Assembly: GCF_028769735.1 (NCBI RefSeq)
Contig: NC_088176.1
Span: 18,633,501 to 18,697,500 of the forward strand
Source: Zonotrichia leucophrys gambelii
Taxonomy: Eukaryota; Chordata; Aves; Passeriformes; Passerellidae
Length of the DNA stretch: 64,000 nt
Direction of reading: 5' to 3'
Shown: piece after piece, positions 26,301-36,884 of the stretch
Position numbering within the stretch: the stretch's first letter is position 1
Layout: each line of letters opens with the position of its first letter
Translations under genes and position numbers: made by a program
Notes under the pieces: model-generated
Seen by the model: only the letters and a program-made list of their open reading frames with translations
What the model was told of the DNA's origin: nothing
The model's database searches: none

Positions 26301-29300
26301 CAGCAAAGGGACATGGGGGAGAGAGCAGAGGTGCCTGCAGCCAGGAGACAGGCAGACTGTGGGGGAGCGAGAGGAGAGCCCTGGGATGCCTGGCATTCCC
26401 CAGGCCCCTCCACCATCACCCCCTCCCTGCTGACACTGTCTCTATCTTCCAGGTCAGTGAATAATTTCCTGATGACGGGCCCCAAGGTAAGCGAAATCCC
26501 TTTGATCTCTGTCCCTGATTCCACTAAACCCAGAGAGGGAAGGAGAGAGAGAGAGGGGCTCCTCCTTCCCACTCCTCTCCACTCAGCCTTGGCCAGAGCT
26601 CCTCTCTCCCCCAGGCTTCAAGCAATAAGGCAAAGAGAAAGGCCAGGAACTTGTGAGCTCCTTGGGCTGCATGAACACTGAGCAATGCTGACCTGGGGTT
26701 CTTTTAAACAGGTTGGGGCCAGATTCTGGAGATTTGTCTATTGATGCCAGCCAAGGCTCTCACCTGACATCTATTGCTTCCTGAGGATCAGGTTAGCATC
26801 AGGGTCCACACTGAAACAGCTGGGAAGTATTTTCTATGGGATATGTAAAACATACTTCCTCAAGGAGCACATCTTGAATTGCCAGGACTTTGTTCCATAT
26901 TTTTGACCCCTCACACCTTTGTACTCCTCTTTCGGAGGCTTTTTTTCTTAGCCAGGAGCAGTTGTAAAATTTACCCAGATTTTGTTCTGGCTATTCCCCA
27001 GGAATACCTCCAAGCCCATCTAGCTCCTAATACACTGGTGGAGCAGCCTTTCCCCAAAGCACTAGCTCTCCCCCATGGGCGGTGGTGAAGAAGAAGAAGG
27101 CAGGTTGAGGCATCTGCTAGCCTGGAGCTCCCTGATCTGAGCAGAAAGCTGTTTCCTCTCATGGTGGAGAGATAAGGGGCTCCCCATGGCAGAGACTGGC
27201 TGACACATTTCCTAATGTGGCTAACAGCCAAGAGCTGAGCTTTCTCCCACAGGAGGCTCAGGCTCTGACCCAGCTCAGCAGGAAATGGGTGTGCTGCTGG
27301 TGGTGGTGAGCTTCCCAGGGAAGCCAAGCCAGGAAGACCCTCTGAGCTCTGTACGTCTTGTCTCTGTGAGATGGCACACAGGTCACTTTCAGTTGAAAAT
27401 ATGCATTGTTCCCGTGCTGACGCCCAGCTCTGTTCCTAGGCCTATCTCATCTACTCCAGCAGCGTGGCAGCCGGGGCGCAGAGCGGCATCGAGGAGTGCA
27501 AGTTCCAGTTCGCCTGGGACCGCTGGAACTGCCCGGAGAGGGCACTGCAGCTCTCCAGCCACGGCGGGCTGCGCAGTGGTAAGGAAAGTATTGGATACCA
27601 CTACTGGGACCCCCTTGCTACAGGTTAGAGCCCATGGCCTCATCCTCTCTTCCCAAGTGCCTCCTTTTCTTCCCCATTCTCACCTGAGAAGAGCCTCTCA
27701 CAGGAATCACCCAGAGGGATCTCCCCAGGAGACCCCTTCACCCATCAGCTCCCAGATACAGTGGGATCTAGCTCCAAGGCCTCCTTGCAATGCTAGCCTT
27801 ACCCATGGACCTGCTGAACTCCAACTGGCACAGGACCAAACCTTACACAATAGTCTCCCCAAAAGGATGTATCCCCCTGACCTGCACATGGTCTGCTAGA
27901 TACCATGCTAGATGGTGTCCCAGGGTATCCCCAGGGAGGCTGAGAACCAGCACAGGCTGCCTGGGTAGCAAGCAGAGGGATAAGGCTAAAGGGAGCAGGA
28001 AAGTTCATCAGCTGCTGTGCTCTGGCCAAGAGACAGGACATAAGTCTTCCTACATCTTCCAGATGTCAGAACACCCTAGGCAGAAATCCAGCATCGCTGA
28101 CCTGGGCCACTGTAGAGCATGGGGCTGTGGTCATTGTCACTGTATCCTATTCCTTACCTATTTGCAGGTGCCCAGAAATATTTCAGTGCATATCTGGCCC
28201 TCTAGACCTATGTTTGATATACCTGCTTTGTAAAAGCAGGACCTGGGTGTGGAGGAGAGCCTCAGGCCTCTGGTGGTACTGGCAGCAGACAAGAGACCAG
28301 AGCCCCAGGCAGAGGTGGACTAAGGTTTCAAAGCGGGGCCTTGAGGAGACAGCTGCAGCACAAGGCCTGCTCTGAGACCAGAAGCAGGTCCTGGAACCAG
28401 TCCTGTCAAGGTTATCCACACCATATTAAAGGAAAGCTAAAGGCTCAGGGAAGTCAGCTGATGATTCCCAGACTGATCCTGGTGGGTAGGTATGGTCACT
28501 GCTCAGAGCTCTTTCAGCAGAAGGTATGGCTTGAGGGGATTGTGGGGAAAGAGTTCTTTGATACTTGGAGAGAACCCCTTCCCATTGGGGTGTGTTAGTG
28601 ACAAGTGGGGAACATTGGCTGTCTGTGCTATATCACCACTGTTGAGCTCCCACAAGGACAGCCAGGTACTTTCTCCTCCACACCCTTTCAAATGACGAGT
28701 CAGTCTGGATCATATTTGGGAGATTCTATCTTCATGAAGTTCAAACCCAAATTAAGCTAATCTGACATGTAGGGCCTCTTCTCCACCCCTCAAAATCTTC
28801 CCCACTGCAGATGTCCTGTGCAGACTCCTGCATGGCAGGAACAATTACTAACACTGCCCTTGCCATGAAATCTTTTGCACATCTGCTCTCTTTGTATTCC
28901 CCCTTGACAGCAAACCGAGAAACAGCCTTTGTCCACGCCATCAGCTCTGCAGGTGTCATGTACACGCTGACCCGGAACTGCAGCCTGGGCGATTTTGACA
29001 ACTGTGGCTGTGACGACTCCCGCAATGGACAGCTGGGTAAGGAGGGATGAGCTGCTGCCCCTCACTCATCCCAGGTGGCAGGAGAAGCTCTTCTCTCCTC
29101 CACTGACGCCTGCAGAAACACCTCCCCATCCTGATCCCCACACCTGGGAATAATGCCCAGAGAAAAGCTTTCCCTGGTTCAAACCAAAGTAGCTCTGTGG
29201 AAGCTAATGGAGTCACTTCCAGTTTACACCAGCCAAGCTCTTGATGTTTTCCATTACTTCCTCAATGAGCAGGAAAGTAGAAGGGGTTGCAGTTTTCCTG

Positions 29301-32104
29301 GTTCAAATCAAGAACTCTATTTAAGCTGCTGGAGAGAATGACTATATCATACAGGCAGAGGAGTGGATCTGTTGCTATGCACCTAAATGATCTTGGTATA
29401 GCAGCACAGGTCAGAGACCTCAGGGTTCCCAGGGTCTGCAGGACCAGGCTGGCCCCACAGCAGAATGACCATGAGAAAAAGCAGGGTGGCATTCATAAAC
29501 CTCTCTAGCACTCATAAGCATGACAGGCATACAGGAGAATCATTGTGGGTGCACACAGCCATCACACCCTCCACATGGCAGTGATTTCCAGGCCCTCAGC
29601 CACCAAGGACCCCTGGTAGGGAACTCCAGGCTGCACCACTTCAGTTGTCTGCTCAGCTTTCATAGAAAACATTGACATTTAGGGATTTTGTTTTGAATAG
29701 AAAGAGGTCAAATTTCAAATTATCAAGATCTTGTAAAAGCCATGCCCTGCCCAGCTACACTAGGCAGTCAGTATGTGTCACTTTATGACAAACTCCTCTG
29801 GAGTGTCCAGTATTTAGTTTATTGGCTGATAATTTTGAAAACAGACACTACTGCAGAGGTGTCCAAAGTTTGTGAATGCCTGTCTCTAGCAGAGCAAGAC
29901 TTTTGGGTAACAACACATCAAATTCTATCTTCTCTGGAAAACCAAGTTAGTCATGCTACATTTCCTTTCCCCCAAATATATCTGGTTTTAATACAAAACT
30001 TTCCATTGTGGACTTAAAACCTTGTAAGGCACAGGAAATTTTCGGGCTTGACTAAAACAGCATGATTCAATTTAGCCATTGGACTGAATCCAAGCTGGTG
30101 AAAGGTTTTTCTATTCCTTCAGTCCCAGTTCTTGATTTGGACTGCATCATCCACTGCAATTACCCACCTCCCATGAAGCACTCCTGTCTCTCCCTGGGAG
30201 AGGGGATCACGATGCCCTGGGGAAGTCCAGGCAAAGGCCAGGCCTTTCCAGAGAGGCACAAGGCCATTAAACCATGACTCCCAACATGTACCAATGTGGC
30301 ATGTCAGGGTCAGAATGTTCCAGATTTCAAATCTTCATTAAAAATTTGGCATCTTTCTCTAGGAGGAAAAATACGGCATGATGTTTTTCCAGTCCCACTC
30401 AGCTCCCACTCAGTTAAGAAAAGTACTTTCACATATTTTTGTGTAATTTCACAGTTCTTTGCTGACTCCTTTGTTTCTTGATGGTAACTAGCAAATCAGA
30501 CCCTTCTAAGATGCCAAACATCATCTCAGAATTCTGGGTATGCCAAAACCCCAGCCTCCTTGATGCATATGTGCCAGGTTTGGGCTGCTCTGGGCAGAGT
30601 GGGATCTGTTCCTCGGACCAAGATGCCTCCACCAGTTTGTTAATCCAAGTTAGCAAGATGCTGTTCCTGTAAGTCACTCTGAACCAGCTGAAGTCAGGGT
30701 TTGAGAAGTGATTAGAGACCCAAAGGCTTATCTGCATGTCTGCTAAGGCACGGTAACTGACAGCTTCTAAATCCTGCTCTACGGAAAACCTGGAAAGCCC
30801 TGTGTTTGCTGTACAGGACATACCCCTCTGCTGCCTGCCTGAGCCACTTACTATCCAGGCCTCAGGAGAAATGTCATGAACTCAATGGCAGGGAATATGG
30901 GAGTACTGTGTGGTGAAAGGCTGGATTTGCCCCACAGCCTCCATTCCCTCCCATCACTTCTGAAACCTCTTCTGGTTCTTTGACAGCACACATCTCATCT
31001 CCTTTCTTAGGGGGACAAGGCTGGCTGTGGGGAGGCTGCAGCGATAATGTGGGCTTTGGGGAAGCTATTTCCAAGCAGTTTGTGGATGCCCTGGAGACTG
31101 GACAAGATGCCAGAGCTGCTATGAACTTGCATAACAACGAGGCAGGTAGAAAGGTAAGCACCTCTCTCCCTCCAGAGCTTACAGCGCATACCAAATTGGC
31201 TCTGAGCATTCACTGTGGAGAGTCACAATTTGATGTGGCTAAAAACACATGTCTAGAAGAAACAATTTCCTGGGGGGGATGGCAGCAGTACACTGGTGCC
31301 TGCTCTAAGGTAGCAAAGCTTCTGTGTTACAGTGTTAATGACTTTCTGCAGTCCTCCTCCTCCCAGTTCAAGGAGGGGAGCCCTGTGGAAAAGCAAATCT
31401 GTGAGCTTCAGGACTACTGTGCAGGGAGAATTGATGCCAAACTCCTCCACAGGCCTGGAGCCATGGTTCTGCATGCATTGCAGCACAGAAACAGCCCCTC
31501 TGGGTTTTTTTTTTTTCTTGAACTCCTCTCTCTGATCACCCTGTAGGCAGTGAAAGGGACCATGAAGCGGACTTGCAAATGCCATGGTGTGTCAGGGAGC
31601 TGCACCACCCAGACCTGCTGGCTGCAGTTGCCTGAGTTTCGGGAGGTGGGCACTTACCTCAAGGAGAGGTACCACAAAGCCCTGAAGGTAGACTTGCTGC
31701 AGGGAGCAGGGAACAGCGCTGCCAGCCGGGGTGCCATCGCTGAGACCTTCAGTTCCATCTCCAAGAAGGAACTGGTCCATTTGGAAGACTCTCCTGACTA
31801 CTGCCTGGAGAACAAGACGCTGGGGCTGCTGGGCACGGAGGGCAGGGAGTGCCTGAAGAGGGGCAAGGCGCTCAGCAAGTGGGAGAAGCGGAGCTGCCGG
31901 CGGCTGTGCGGGGACTGCGGGCTGGCGGTGGAGGAGAGGCGAGCCGAGATGGTGTCCAGCTGCAACTGCAAGTTCCACTGGTGCTGCGCCGTGCGCTGCG
32001 AGCAGTGCCGCAAACGGGTCACCAAGTACTTCTGTGTCCGCAAGGAGAAGCGCGAGCGGAGCGGGGGTGGCGGAGCCAGCCGCAAGCTCAAGAGAAAGCT
32101 CTAA
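20321..32104 (+). CDS. WNT8B: WNT8B, secreted Wnt ligand, complete six-exon CDS
   Basis: This gene encodes a secreted, palmitoleoylated Wnt ligand that signals through Frizzled/LRP receptors; in vertebrates WNT8B acts in forebrain and midbrain patterning. The coding exons are 20321-20379, 26453-26486, 27440-27578, 28911-29036, 31011-31153 and 31547-32104. They total 1059 nt, or 352 residues, against 351 in human. Splice phases run 2,2,1,1,0 and all introns are GT-AG. The protein has a signal peptide at about residues 1-19 and the Wnt lipidation motif CHGVSGSC around residues 179-186, where Ser183 matches the acylated serine of Xenopus Wnt8. N-glycosylation sequons lie at Asn100 (NCS) and Asn256 (NKT), followed by the cysteine-rich C-terminal domain. 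After the last cysteine there is a very basic tail. The match to human WNT8B, rather than WNT8A, is near-identical through exons 2-5. The neighbour SEC31B, tail to tail, is the expected syntenic partner. I chose the start because it is the first in-frame ATG after a stop at 20192. Confidence 0.96.
20594..20628 (+). repeat. Ancient amniote repeat fragment
   Basis: GGGGCCAGATTGTAAGCTGG followed by AGTAAAATAGGGG resembles the common old repeat string 'gggccagatcctcagctggtgtaaatcaggg'. A related piece, read in the same style, is at 29,190. I cannot name the family with confidence. Confidence 0.4.
24029..24056. repeat. Perfect 12-bp inverted repeat with TAATCC arms
   Basis: The arms TTCCTAATCCAA (24029-24040) and TTGGATTAGGAA (24045-24056) are exact reverse complements around the loop CGGT. 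Each arm carries TAATCC, the core bound by OTX/PITX/CRX-type homeodomains. It lies in WNT8B intron 1. Function is inference only. Confidence 0.85.
24415..24470 (-). repeat. tRNA-derived SINE head remnant
   Basis: Read on the - strand the segment gives GTAGCCGAGTGATTAGAGCA, which resembles a tRNA A-box as found at the head of MIR-type amniote SINEs. No tRNA cloverleaf can be formed, so this is a decayed retroposon and not a tRNA gene. Confidence 0.35.
25398..25498. repeat. AT-rich palindrome flanked by a 17-bp direct repeat
   Basis: TGATGTTATTTTATAAA occurs at 25398-25414 and again at 25482-25498. The first copy overlaps a perfect palindrome with 13-bp arms (25405-25417 and 25419-25431) around one T. 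The interior consists of ATATAAAA-type units. No transposase or clear element is visible. Confidence 0.75.
26453..26486 (+). CDS. WNT8B: WNT8B coding exon 2 (34 nt)
   Basis: This is a very small exon flanked by CTTCCAG and GTAAGC. It encodes the end of Trp20 and [11 protein letters not shown], the N-terminus of the mature ligand, identical to human WNT8B as I recall it. It enters with two bases carried from exon 1 and leaves in phase 0. It follows an intron of about 6 kb. Confidence 0.95.
27440..27578 (+). CDS. WNT8B: WNT8B coding exon 3
   Basis: The exon encodes residues 32-77, beginning [14 protein letters not shown] and containing the conserved Wnt block [11 protein letters not shown]. 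The acceptor is TTCCTAG and the donor GTAAGG. The exon ends in phase 1, with one G that the next exon completes to Ala78. It is clearly richer in G+C than the surrounding introns. Confidence 0.97.
28911..29036 (+). CDS. WNT8B: WNT8B coding exon 4
   Basis: The exon encodes residues 78-119: [20 protein letters not shown], then the glycosylation sequon NCS at Asn100, and the [11 protein letters not shown] block. The acceptor is TTGACAG and the donor GTAAGG. The reading frame runs on from exon 3 and leaves in phase 1. Confidence 0.97.
29190..29240 (+). repeat. Ancient amniote repeat fragment in WNT8B intron 4
   Basis: GGAAGCTAATGGAGTCACTT followed by CCAGTTTACACCAGCCAAG resembles the old repeat string 'gaagtcaatggagttacacc...gatttacaccagctgagg'. 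It is diverged, and the family name is uncertain. Confidence 0.45.
31011..31153 (+). CDS. WNT8B: WNT8B coding exon 5
   Basis: The exon encodes residues 120-167, including [20 protein letters not shown] and the helical stretch ending [12 protein letters not shown]. The acceptor is TTTCTTAG and the donor GTAAGC, ending in phase 0. The GGCSDN and NLHNNEAGR blocks are hallmarks of all Wnt proteins. Confidence 0.97.
31547..32104 (+). CDS. WNT8B: WNT8B coding exon 6 (C-terminal half)
   Basis: The exon encodes residues 168-352 and the TAA stop. It carries the lipidation motif [10 protein letters not shown], the TQTCW block, the sequon NKT and the cysteine-rich C-terminal Wnt domain ending at YFC (residues 328-330). 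It then encodes a 22-residue glycine- and lysine/arginine-rich tail that is more basic than the human one as I recall it. The acceptor follows a 13-base T run. Confidence 0.97.
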   Translation, partial: AVKGTMKRTCKCHGVSGSCTTQTCWLQLPEFREVGTYLKERYHKALKVDLLQGAGNSAASRGAIAETFSSISKKELVHLEDSPDYCLENKTLGLLGTEGRECLKRGKALSKWEKRSCRRLCGDCGLAVEERRAEMVSSCNCKFHWCCAVRCEQCRKRVTKYFCVRKEKRERSGGGGASRKLKRKL

Positions 32105-33480
32105 CTTGCTTCTGCTCCTCCACGGTCCTGCCTGCCCCTCTCCTCTCCTGCCCTTCCCATCAGCTCCTGGCACCATTTCTCTTTGGCATAGTTTTGTCTC
32201 ATTCCCACTGCTGCCTCACTGGGGCTTAGGCAAGGCAAAAGAGCTTTGTATGAGTGCTCAGGCCTTGCCCATACAGGGCATTAGTGCAGCGGGCAATGTC
32301 TCCTTTGAAGGGGAGACCTTCCAAGTGTTCACAAAACAAGGTGAGACTCAGTCCCTTCAACTCAGTGTCACTCTATCCAGTGACTATGGCATTATCTCTG
32401 AAAGCACAGGAGGTTTTGGTGGCTCCTGTGGTTTTGAGCTGGTCTGTTCCCCAAACAAGCACCTGCTCTGGGCTTTTGAGTAAGTGAGATAAAAGGTATA
32501 AGGAAACTGAGATGGCACCAACAATTGGGCAACTCATTTTCAACTCAGTAATCTGTAAATGAGAAGAGGCTTAAAAAAAATATAGGTACTAAAACAGATA
32601 TGGCCTCAGGCCCACACTATGAGGAAATACAAAAGACATGCAATTCCTTTCTCAGCAAGCCAGCCTCCAGGGACCCCACAGCTTTGCTTCCCACCTTTTG
32701 ACTGCTTTGCTAAGCTCTCCAGTGCTTTACTTTACATTTGAAATGGCAGCAGCAAGATTGAAACTGCTGCTTGACCTGCCCATTACAGCTGTCCAAAACA
32801 AGGGTCCCATCACTTGATTTTTACATGCTTTGTGTCTTCCAACTCTCCAGGTCTGGTCTCCCTTTTTGGGCCAGCATTGCTATCAAAGCCCCTGACTGAT
32901 GCCATAAAGATGTCCTCACATTCTCCACTACCTCCTTCCTCCCAAATTGCTCCCAGAGAGGAGCTGCCAAGCTGAGCCTCCTCCCCATGTCCTGGTGTAC
33001 TTGCCAAGCACTCTTACCCTGTCAGCTAACTAACTAAATACTTCTTCCTAGTCTGAGAAAATAATGTCAGTTGCTATTTAATGGTGGTGTAAATAGGAAA
33101 GTGAAGCACTTTGAAGTTTAATTTATTGCACAGTTACTGTGATGTATACATAACAGTTTTTCCTCTACCGCTTATTGTATATATTCTATAGGCTAAGCAA
33201 GCAGCAGGAAGATTTGGTTGATGCATCTCTGTTCCCTTGCTGAGGCTAGGGAAGGGAGATAAGAAGCTGCCAGCTGCAGGGCTTGGGGAAGCTCACTGCA
33301 CCATCACAGCAATCTTCCCCTGTGCTGCGATAAGATCATCTACTTTGCTGTTTGAAGTGTCCTTTAGCCAGACAAGAAGCCAGCAGAGCTGTTTCTGGCC
33401 ATTAGACCCATCTTGTAGCCAATATTTGTAAACCAATAGCCAATGCAATAAATCAGTAGCCAAGTGCTTGCAAAATGCTG
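32105..33480 (+). other. WNT8B: WNT8B 3' UTR (approximate)
   Basis: Non-coding sequence follows the stop codon up to the predicted cleavage site. Its last third (about 33,050-33,200) is AT-rich. The right limit is inferred from the AATAAA at 33447 and a GT-rich stretch (about 33,480-33,530) just beyond it. Confidence 0.6.
33447..33452 (+). terminator. WNT8B polyadenylation signal AATAAA
   Basis: A canonical AATAAA lies 1.34 kb after the WNT8B stop. It is followed at 25-75 bases by a T/GT-rich stretch that fits a downstream element. Upstream alternatives were not excluded. Confidence 0.6.
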
Positions 33481-34149
33481 TTGTGTCTAAGTGGCTGGGT
33501 GTTCTTTTGTCCCATTTTGCATGTGTATGTAGAAATTTAATTGCCTGAGAGATTAAAACACACTGCTTACTCATCTGGGCCCAGGAAGACCTAATCAGTT
33601 CCAGCCAGCACAACCTCAGCCCTTACCACAAGGGGAAAGGATGTGCTCTCTCCTGAGCTGGCTTGAGGACGCATCCAACTACAATGCAACTGCCAGGAAG
33701 AAATGGAGTGGGAGGGGGGGTAGGCAGGGCCCAGTTGCCCACTACACAGCTGATATATGCAAGACACTTAGCAGCCTGTATTTGTCTCTCCATTATCAAT
33801 TAGTCCATTGACTCTAGGACTACCTCACAGGGAGCAGGAATTTGGACCTAGGATCTCATCAGAGCAAGAGCATTCCTGTGAAGCAAGAATCTGGCCTTTC
33901 AAAGATTGCAAGAAACCTTGGCCCATTCTCAGGGAAAACTGAAACACTTCCTTCACACACAAACCACCACTGTTAGCACAGAAGCTCTTACTAGCACAGT
34001 GACCCTGCCCAAGGTCTCTTGCATCCCCAGCAGCAGTTGCCCTATGTCCCTGGGGGTGGCCAGGAAAGGAAGGAGGAAGCAAGAGCCTCTCGACCACCAG
34101 GGAAAGCTCCAGCATAGGCCTCCCTTTTCCTTCTGGCTCCCACCGTTCC

Positions 34150-34480
34150 ACAGTCAGCTGTAGAAGCTGTAGAAGCCGCTTCCCTCTTCCTCCCACTTGT
34201 ACTCCATCTTTCCGGCTGACACGGCTTCCCCACGCAGCCCCGGCTGCGGCGGCTGCTGGCGCAGGGGACATGCGGGGCACCTCAGCGACAGCCGCACCGC
34301 CACACGCTGCTTCCGCCGGGGAAACGGCGACACCGCAGCTGCAGAATGTGCTGACCTCAGCAGCGGGTCCCCCCTCCCGGCGCACGGAGCCCTCAGCGGT
34401 AAAGGCCCTGCTGCCATTGTGGGCAGGATTGGATGCTTCCATGTATTCATTTCGGTTTAATGAAGGCGCATTCCTCAGAG
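34150..34480. promoter_or_regulatory. Orphan CpG-island-like patch
   Basis: I count roughly two dozen CpG dinucleotides between about 34,160 and 34,400, against very few in the flanking kilobases, with high G+C. It lies about 0.7 kb beyond the WNT8B polyadenylation signal and 2.4 kb beyond that of SEC31B, so it is not the 5' end of either gene. It may be a promoter of an unannotated transcript or a CpG-rich developmental enhancer. Only the base composition is seen directly. Confidence 0.6.
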
Positions 34481-35050
34481 GAGAAATATTTACATTCAGC
34501 TTCCCAGGTGGTCACCTTCGCCCAGATGACACACAAACAGGCAGCCCCCCGCTCCCTTTTCCAATCCCAGCCTCTTTAGAGGGCTCGGGAGGAGGGGAGA
34601 CAGCGGAGGGGGGGCTGCTGGGCGAGCAGAATAGAGAAGGGAACAAAATGCTAATAAATCAGCCAGCCAGCCCTTTTCCCCTCCCCTCAGTGGAGTCAAT
34701 GGAAAGTGTCATTTCACATGCTAATCCCCCTCCGATCTCTTTACAACACCTTTTCCGAAAAGTGTTTGGGAAAAGTCCTTGTGGCCCGTTTACAGCTCCC
34801 CGCCGCTTCAGATTCCTTCTTGTCTAAGGCCGCGGCCCCGGTGTGGGTCTCTCCCTCCAGCAGGGCTCCTTACAAAAAACATCTCAACAAAGACTTTGGA
34901 GTTCATCAGCCTCCCACTGAAATTCACAGCTGCTGAACAAACTAATCCCCTCTCTTGGCCTTTCTTCCTTTCAATGGGTTCTTGGCTTCAAAGACACTTT
35001 GGGAAAGGACTTTGTGGGGACTCACACTGCTCCCTCAATAGAAGTTAGTG
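34440..35050. promoter_or_regulatory. Candidate developmental enhancer block
   Basis: Directly visible motifs are two copies of the POU-like octamer ATGCTAAT (34648-34655 and 34718-34725), TAATCC homeodomain cores (34722-34727 and 34943-34948), and TCF/LEF-type AACAAAG (34886-34892) and TTCAAAG (34987-34993). An AGGTG-GT-CACCT inverted pair lies near 34,507. The block adjoins the CpG patch and looks non-repetitive. That it regulates WNT8B is inference from motif type and position. Confidence 0.4.
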
Positions 35051-36884
35051 CAAGCATTATCTTCAGAGCAAGTGGCTTTACAAACAAATACTGCCTAACA
35101 ATCTCTGCCCCTCCAGCTCCCCCAAACACACACAAGCCTAGCCTGCAGACATGATGTTATCTGCCACAGGATTAGAGCTCTGCTTTCTGTGCCCAGGGAT
35201 CCTTCCCTGCTGCCCCCTTCCCCCCAAATTCTTTGTCAACCCAAAGGCCTTCTCACCCAACTGAAATGCCTTCTCTGGTGCCCGGGTGCTGTGAAGCCAT
35301 GTGCCCACACGGGAGGGGGCAATGCTCACTGCCCACAGACTGGGATATTGCCAGCCAGCAGAGATGGTGCTATAAATGGAGAGCACTTTCCAGCGGGGTT
35401 TGAAGGGAAATATACCACAGCAGGGCTGCAGAGACAGGGCCTCTGCCACAAGCCTGTCAAGCGAGTCACCTCACTTTCCTCTTTGCTTGCTTTCAAAGCA
35501 AAGAGCTTCAGGGATGGTGCTTACAGGGGTAAACATGAAGCAAAACAAGAGCAACAGAGGGGCAGGTGGGAAGGACACACATCAAAGGCAGGATAAACAG
35601 CCAGTCTTTCCATAAGTAGCAGTAGCTATGCCTGCTGGAGGGACCTAATGTCATATGTATGTGAGAGATATGTGGAAAGTCTGTGCTTATTTCTCAGCAG
35701 TAGAAGTGGCCTGAGTTAAAGAGAGCAAAGGGCTGGACTGCAAAGAGTACTGTAACTGAATCCAAAAAGGCAGAATCTAAGAAATGCCAGGCTTATTAAG
35801 TGATCTCAGAAAGCTGGGACTTCCCTTATATACTCATTAAGCAAATGTATGCCACCTGGGCTACCTGTGTGATAACCCCATTCTGATGCTGCTCCAGTGT
35901 TACCTTTAAAAATCCGCTTTGCTTGTCCCTGCTGGGGGGATAGCTGTTAGGCCAGGCTGTTTGTTAACTGCTCCAGACCAAAAGCTCTTCAAGACGCCTT
36001 CACACTGGGTATTTGCCTCTGCCAGCAGCAGAACTACTAAAGCTTGTTTTCCTTGAATGCATGTGGCATGTCCCTAACACCCACAACTCTCAGAAACCCC
36101 TGGGCCCTTCTCAGCAACAGCCCTTCAAATTTTCACCATTCAAACAATCTTTTCAAGCCTTTGCTTCCTTTGAAGTCCTCCAACCTTGGGTCATGTAATA
36201 CAGTCCTTCATATTTCAGAGTTTCGTGACTGGCAGGGTTGTACATACATACTAGCTAACTGAGAGAAAAAAAAAATCAGAATTTCTTTCTTTTGTAAGAA
36301 AGAAGTTTGATCCCCCCACCTTTATCACAATACTATATTTCAATTCAGAATTGAATTCCTTCTTACCTCCTTAAAAGATTAAATGAAATCAGCCAACAGA
36401 TTCCTAAGTTATTAACTAATGATAAGAACTGACAATTCAAGGGTATAAATTTCCACACAGGTCCAATCCTTAACCTAGTTCAGGCTGCATGGCTTCAGTG
36501 GTGTAACATTTATTTCCAATGGGAGACAATGCCATCAAGGGCTCTCTGTTTACTTACTCACATACTTCCAACTCTTGATATCAAGTGCAAAATCTCAAAC
36601 ATTGCTGAGATTCCCCAAGAGAACCTGAGTTTGGGGCCTTCTTGTGTCTGATGCAGATGAACAGTCACAACTGATGCAGGTCATTTGGAGAAGATCAGTG
36701 CTCTGACCCTGCAGCCTTATAGAGTGCATAAGACCTGAGGTCTCACCACACCAGGATGAATGCCACCCATAGCAGCAGAGCCCAAAATCTGGTTTGCCCC
36801 ACACAGTTCTCAACTGCCCCCTCTGTGGGTGGCCATGTAGACTGAGGAAGTCTCATGCAGCCAGAGTAACAAGCCTATGAAAAA

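Larger units (their letters stand above)
20380..26452 (+). other. WNT8B: WNT8B intron 1 (about 6.1 kb)
   Basis: This is the largest WNT8B intron and runs from the GTGAGT donor to the CTTCCAG acceptor. Inside it I see an old-repeat remnant near 20,594, a GC-rich patch at about 22,930-23,110, a perfect inverted repeat at 24,029, a tRNA-like SINE remnant near 24,425 and an AT-rich palindrome at 25,405. No coding exon is supported within it. Confidence 0.8.

Noticed and set aside
26313..26681. Longer open frame containing WNT8B exon 2 without splicing
   Set aside because: Only the 34 nt between the CTTCCAG acceptor and the GTAAGC donor are Wnt-like; the flanks are intron read-through.
31592..32176. 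194-codon open frame antisense to WNT8B exon 6
   Set aside because: It is a shadow of the GC-rich coding exon; codon structure and homology belong to the + strand.
33825..34442. 205-codon open frame on the - strand across the CpG patch
   Set aside because: It stays open mainly because GC-rich sequence has few stops. It has low-complexity Ala/Gly runs, no recognisable domain, and competes with an equally open + strand frame.
34270..34827. 185-codon open frame on the + strand across the CpG patch
   Set aside because: The same composition effect applies: no protein signature and no splice support. It overlaps the antisense open frame.
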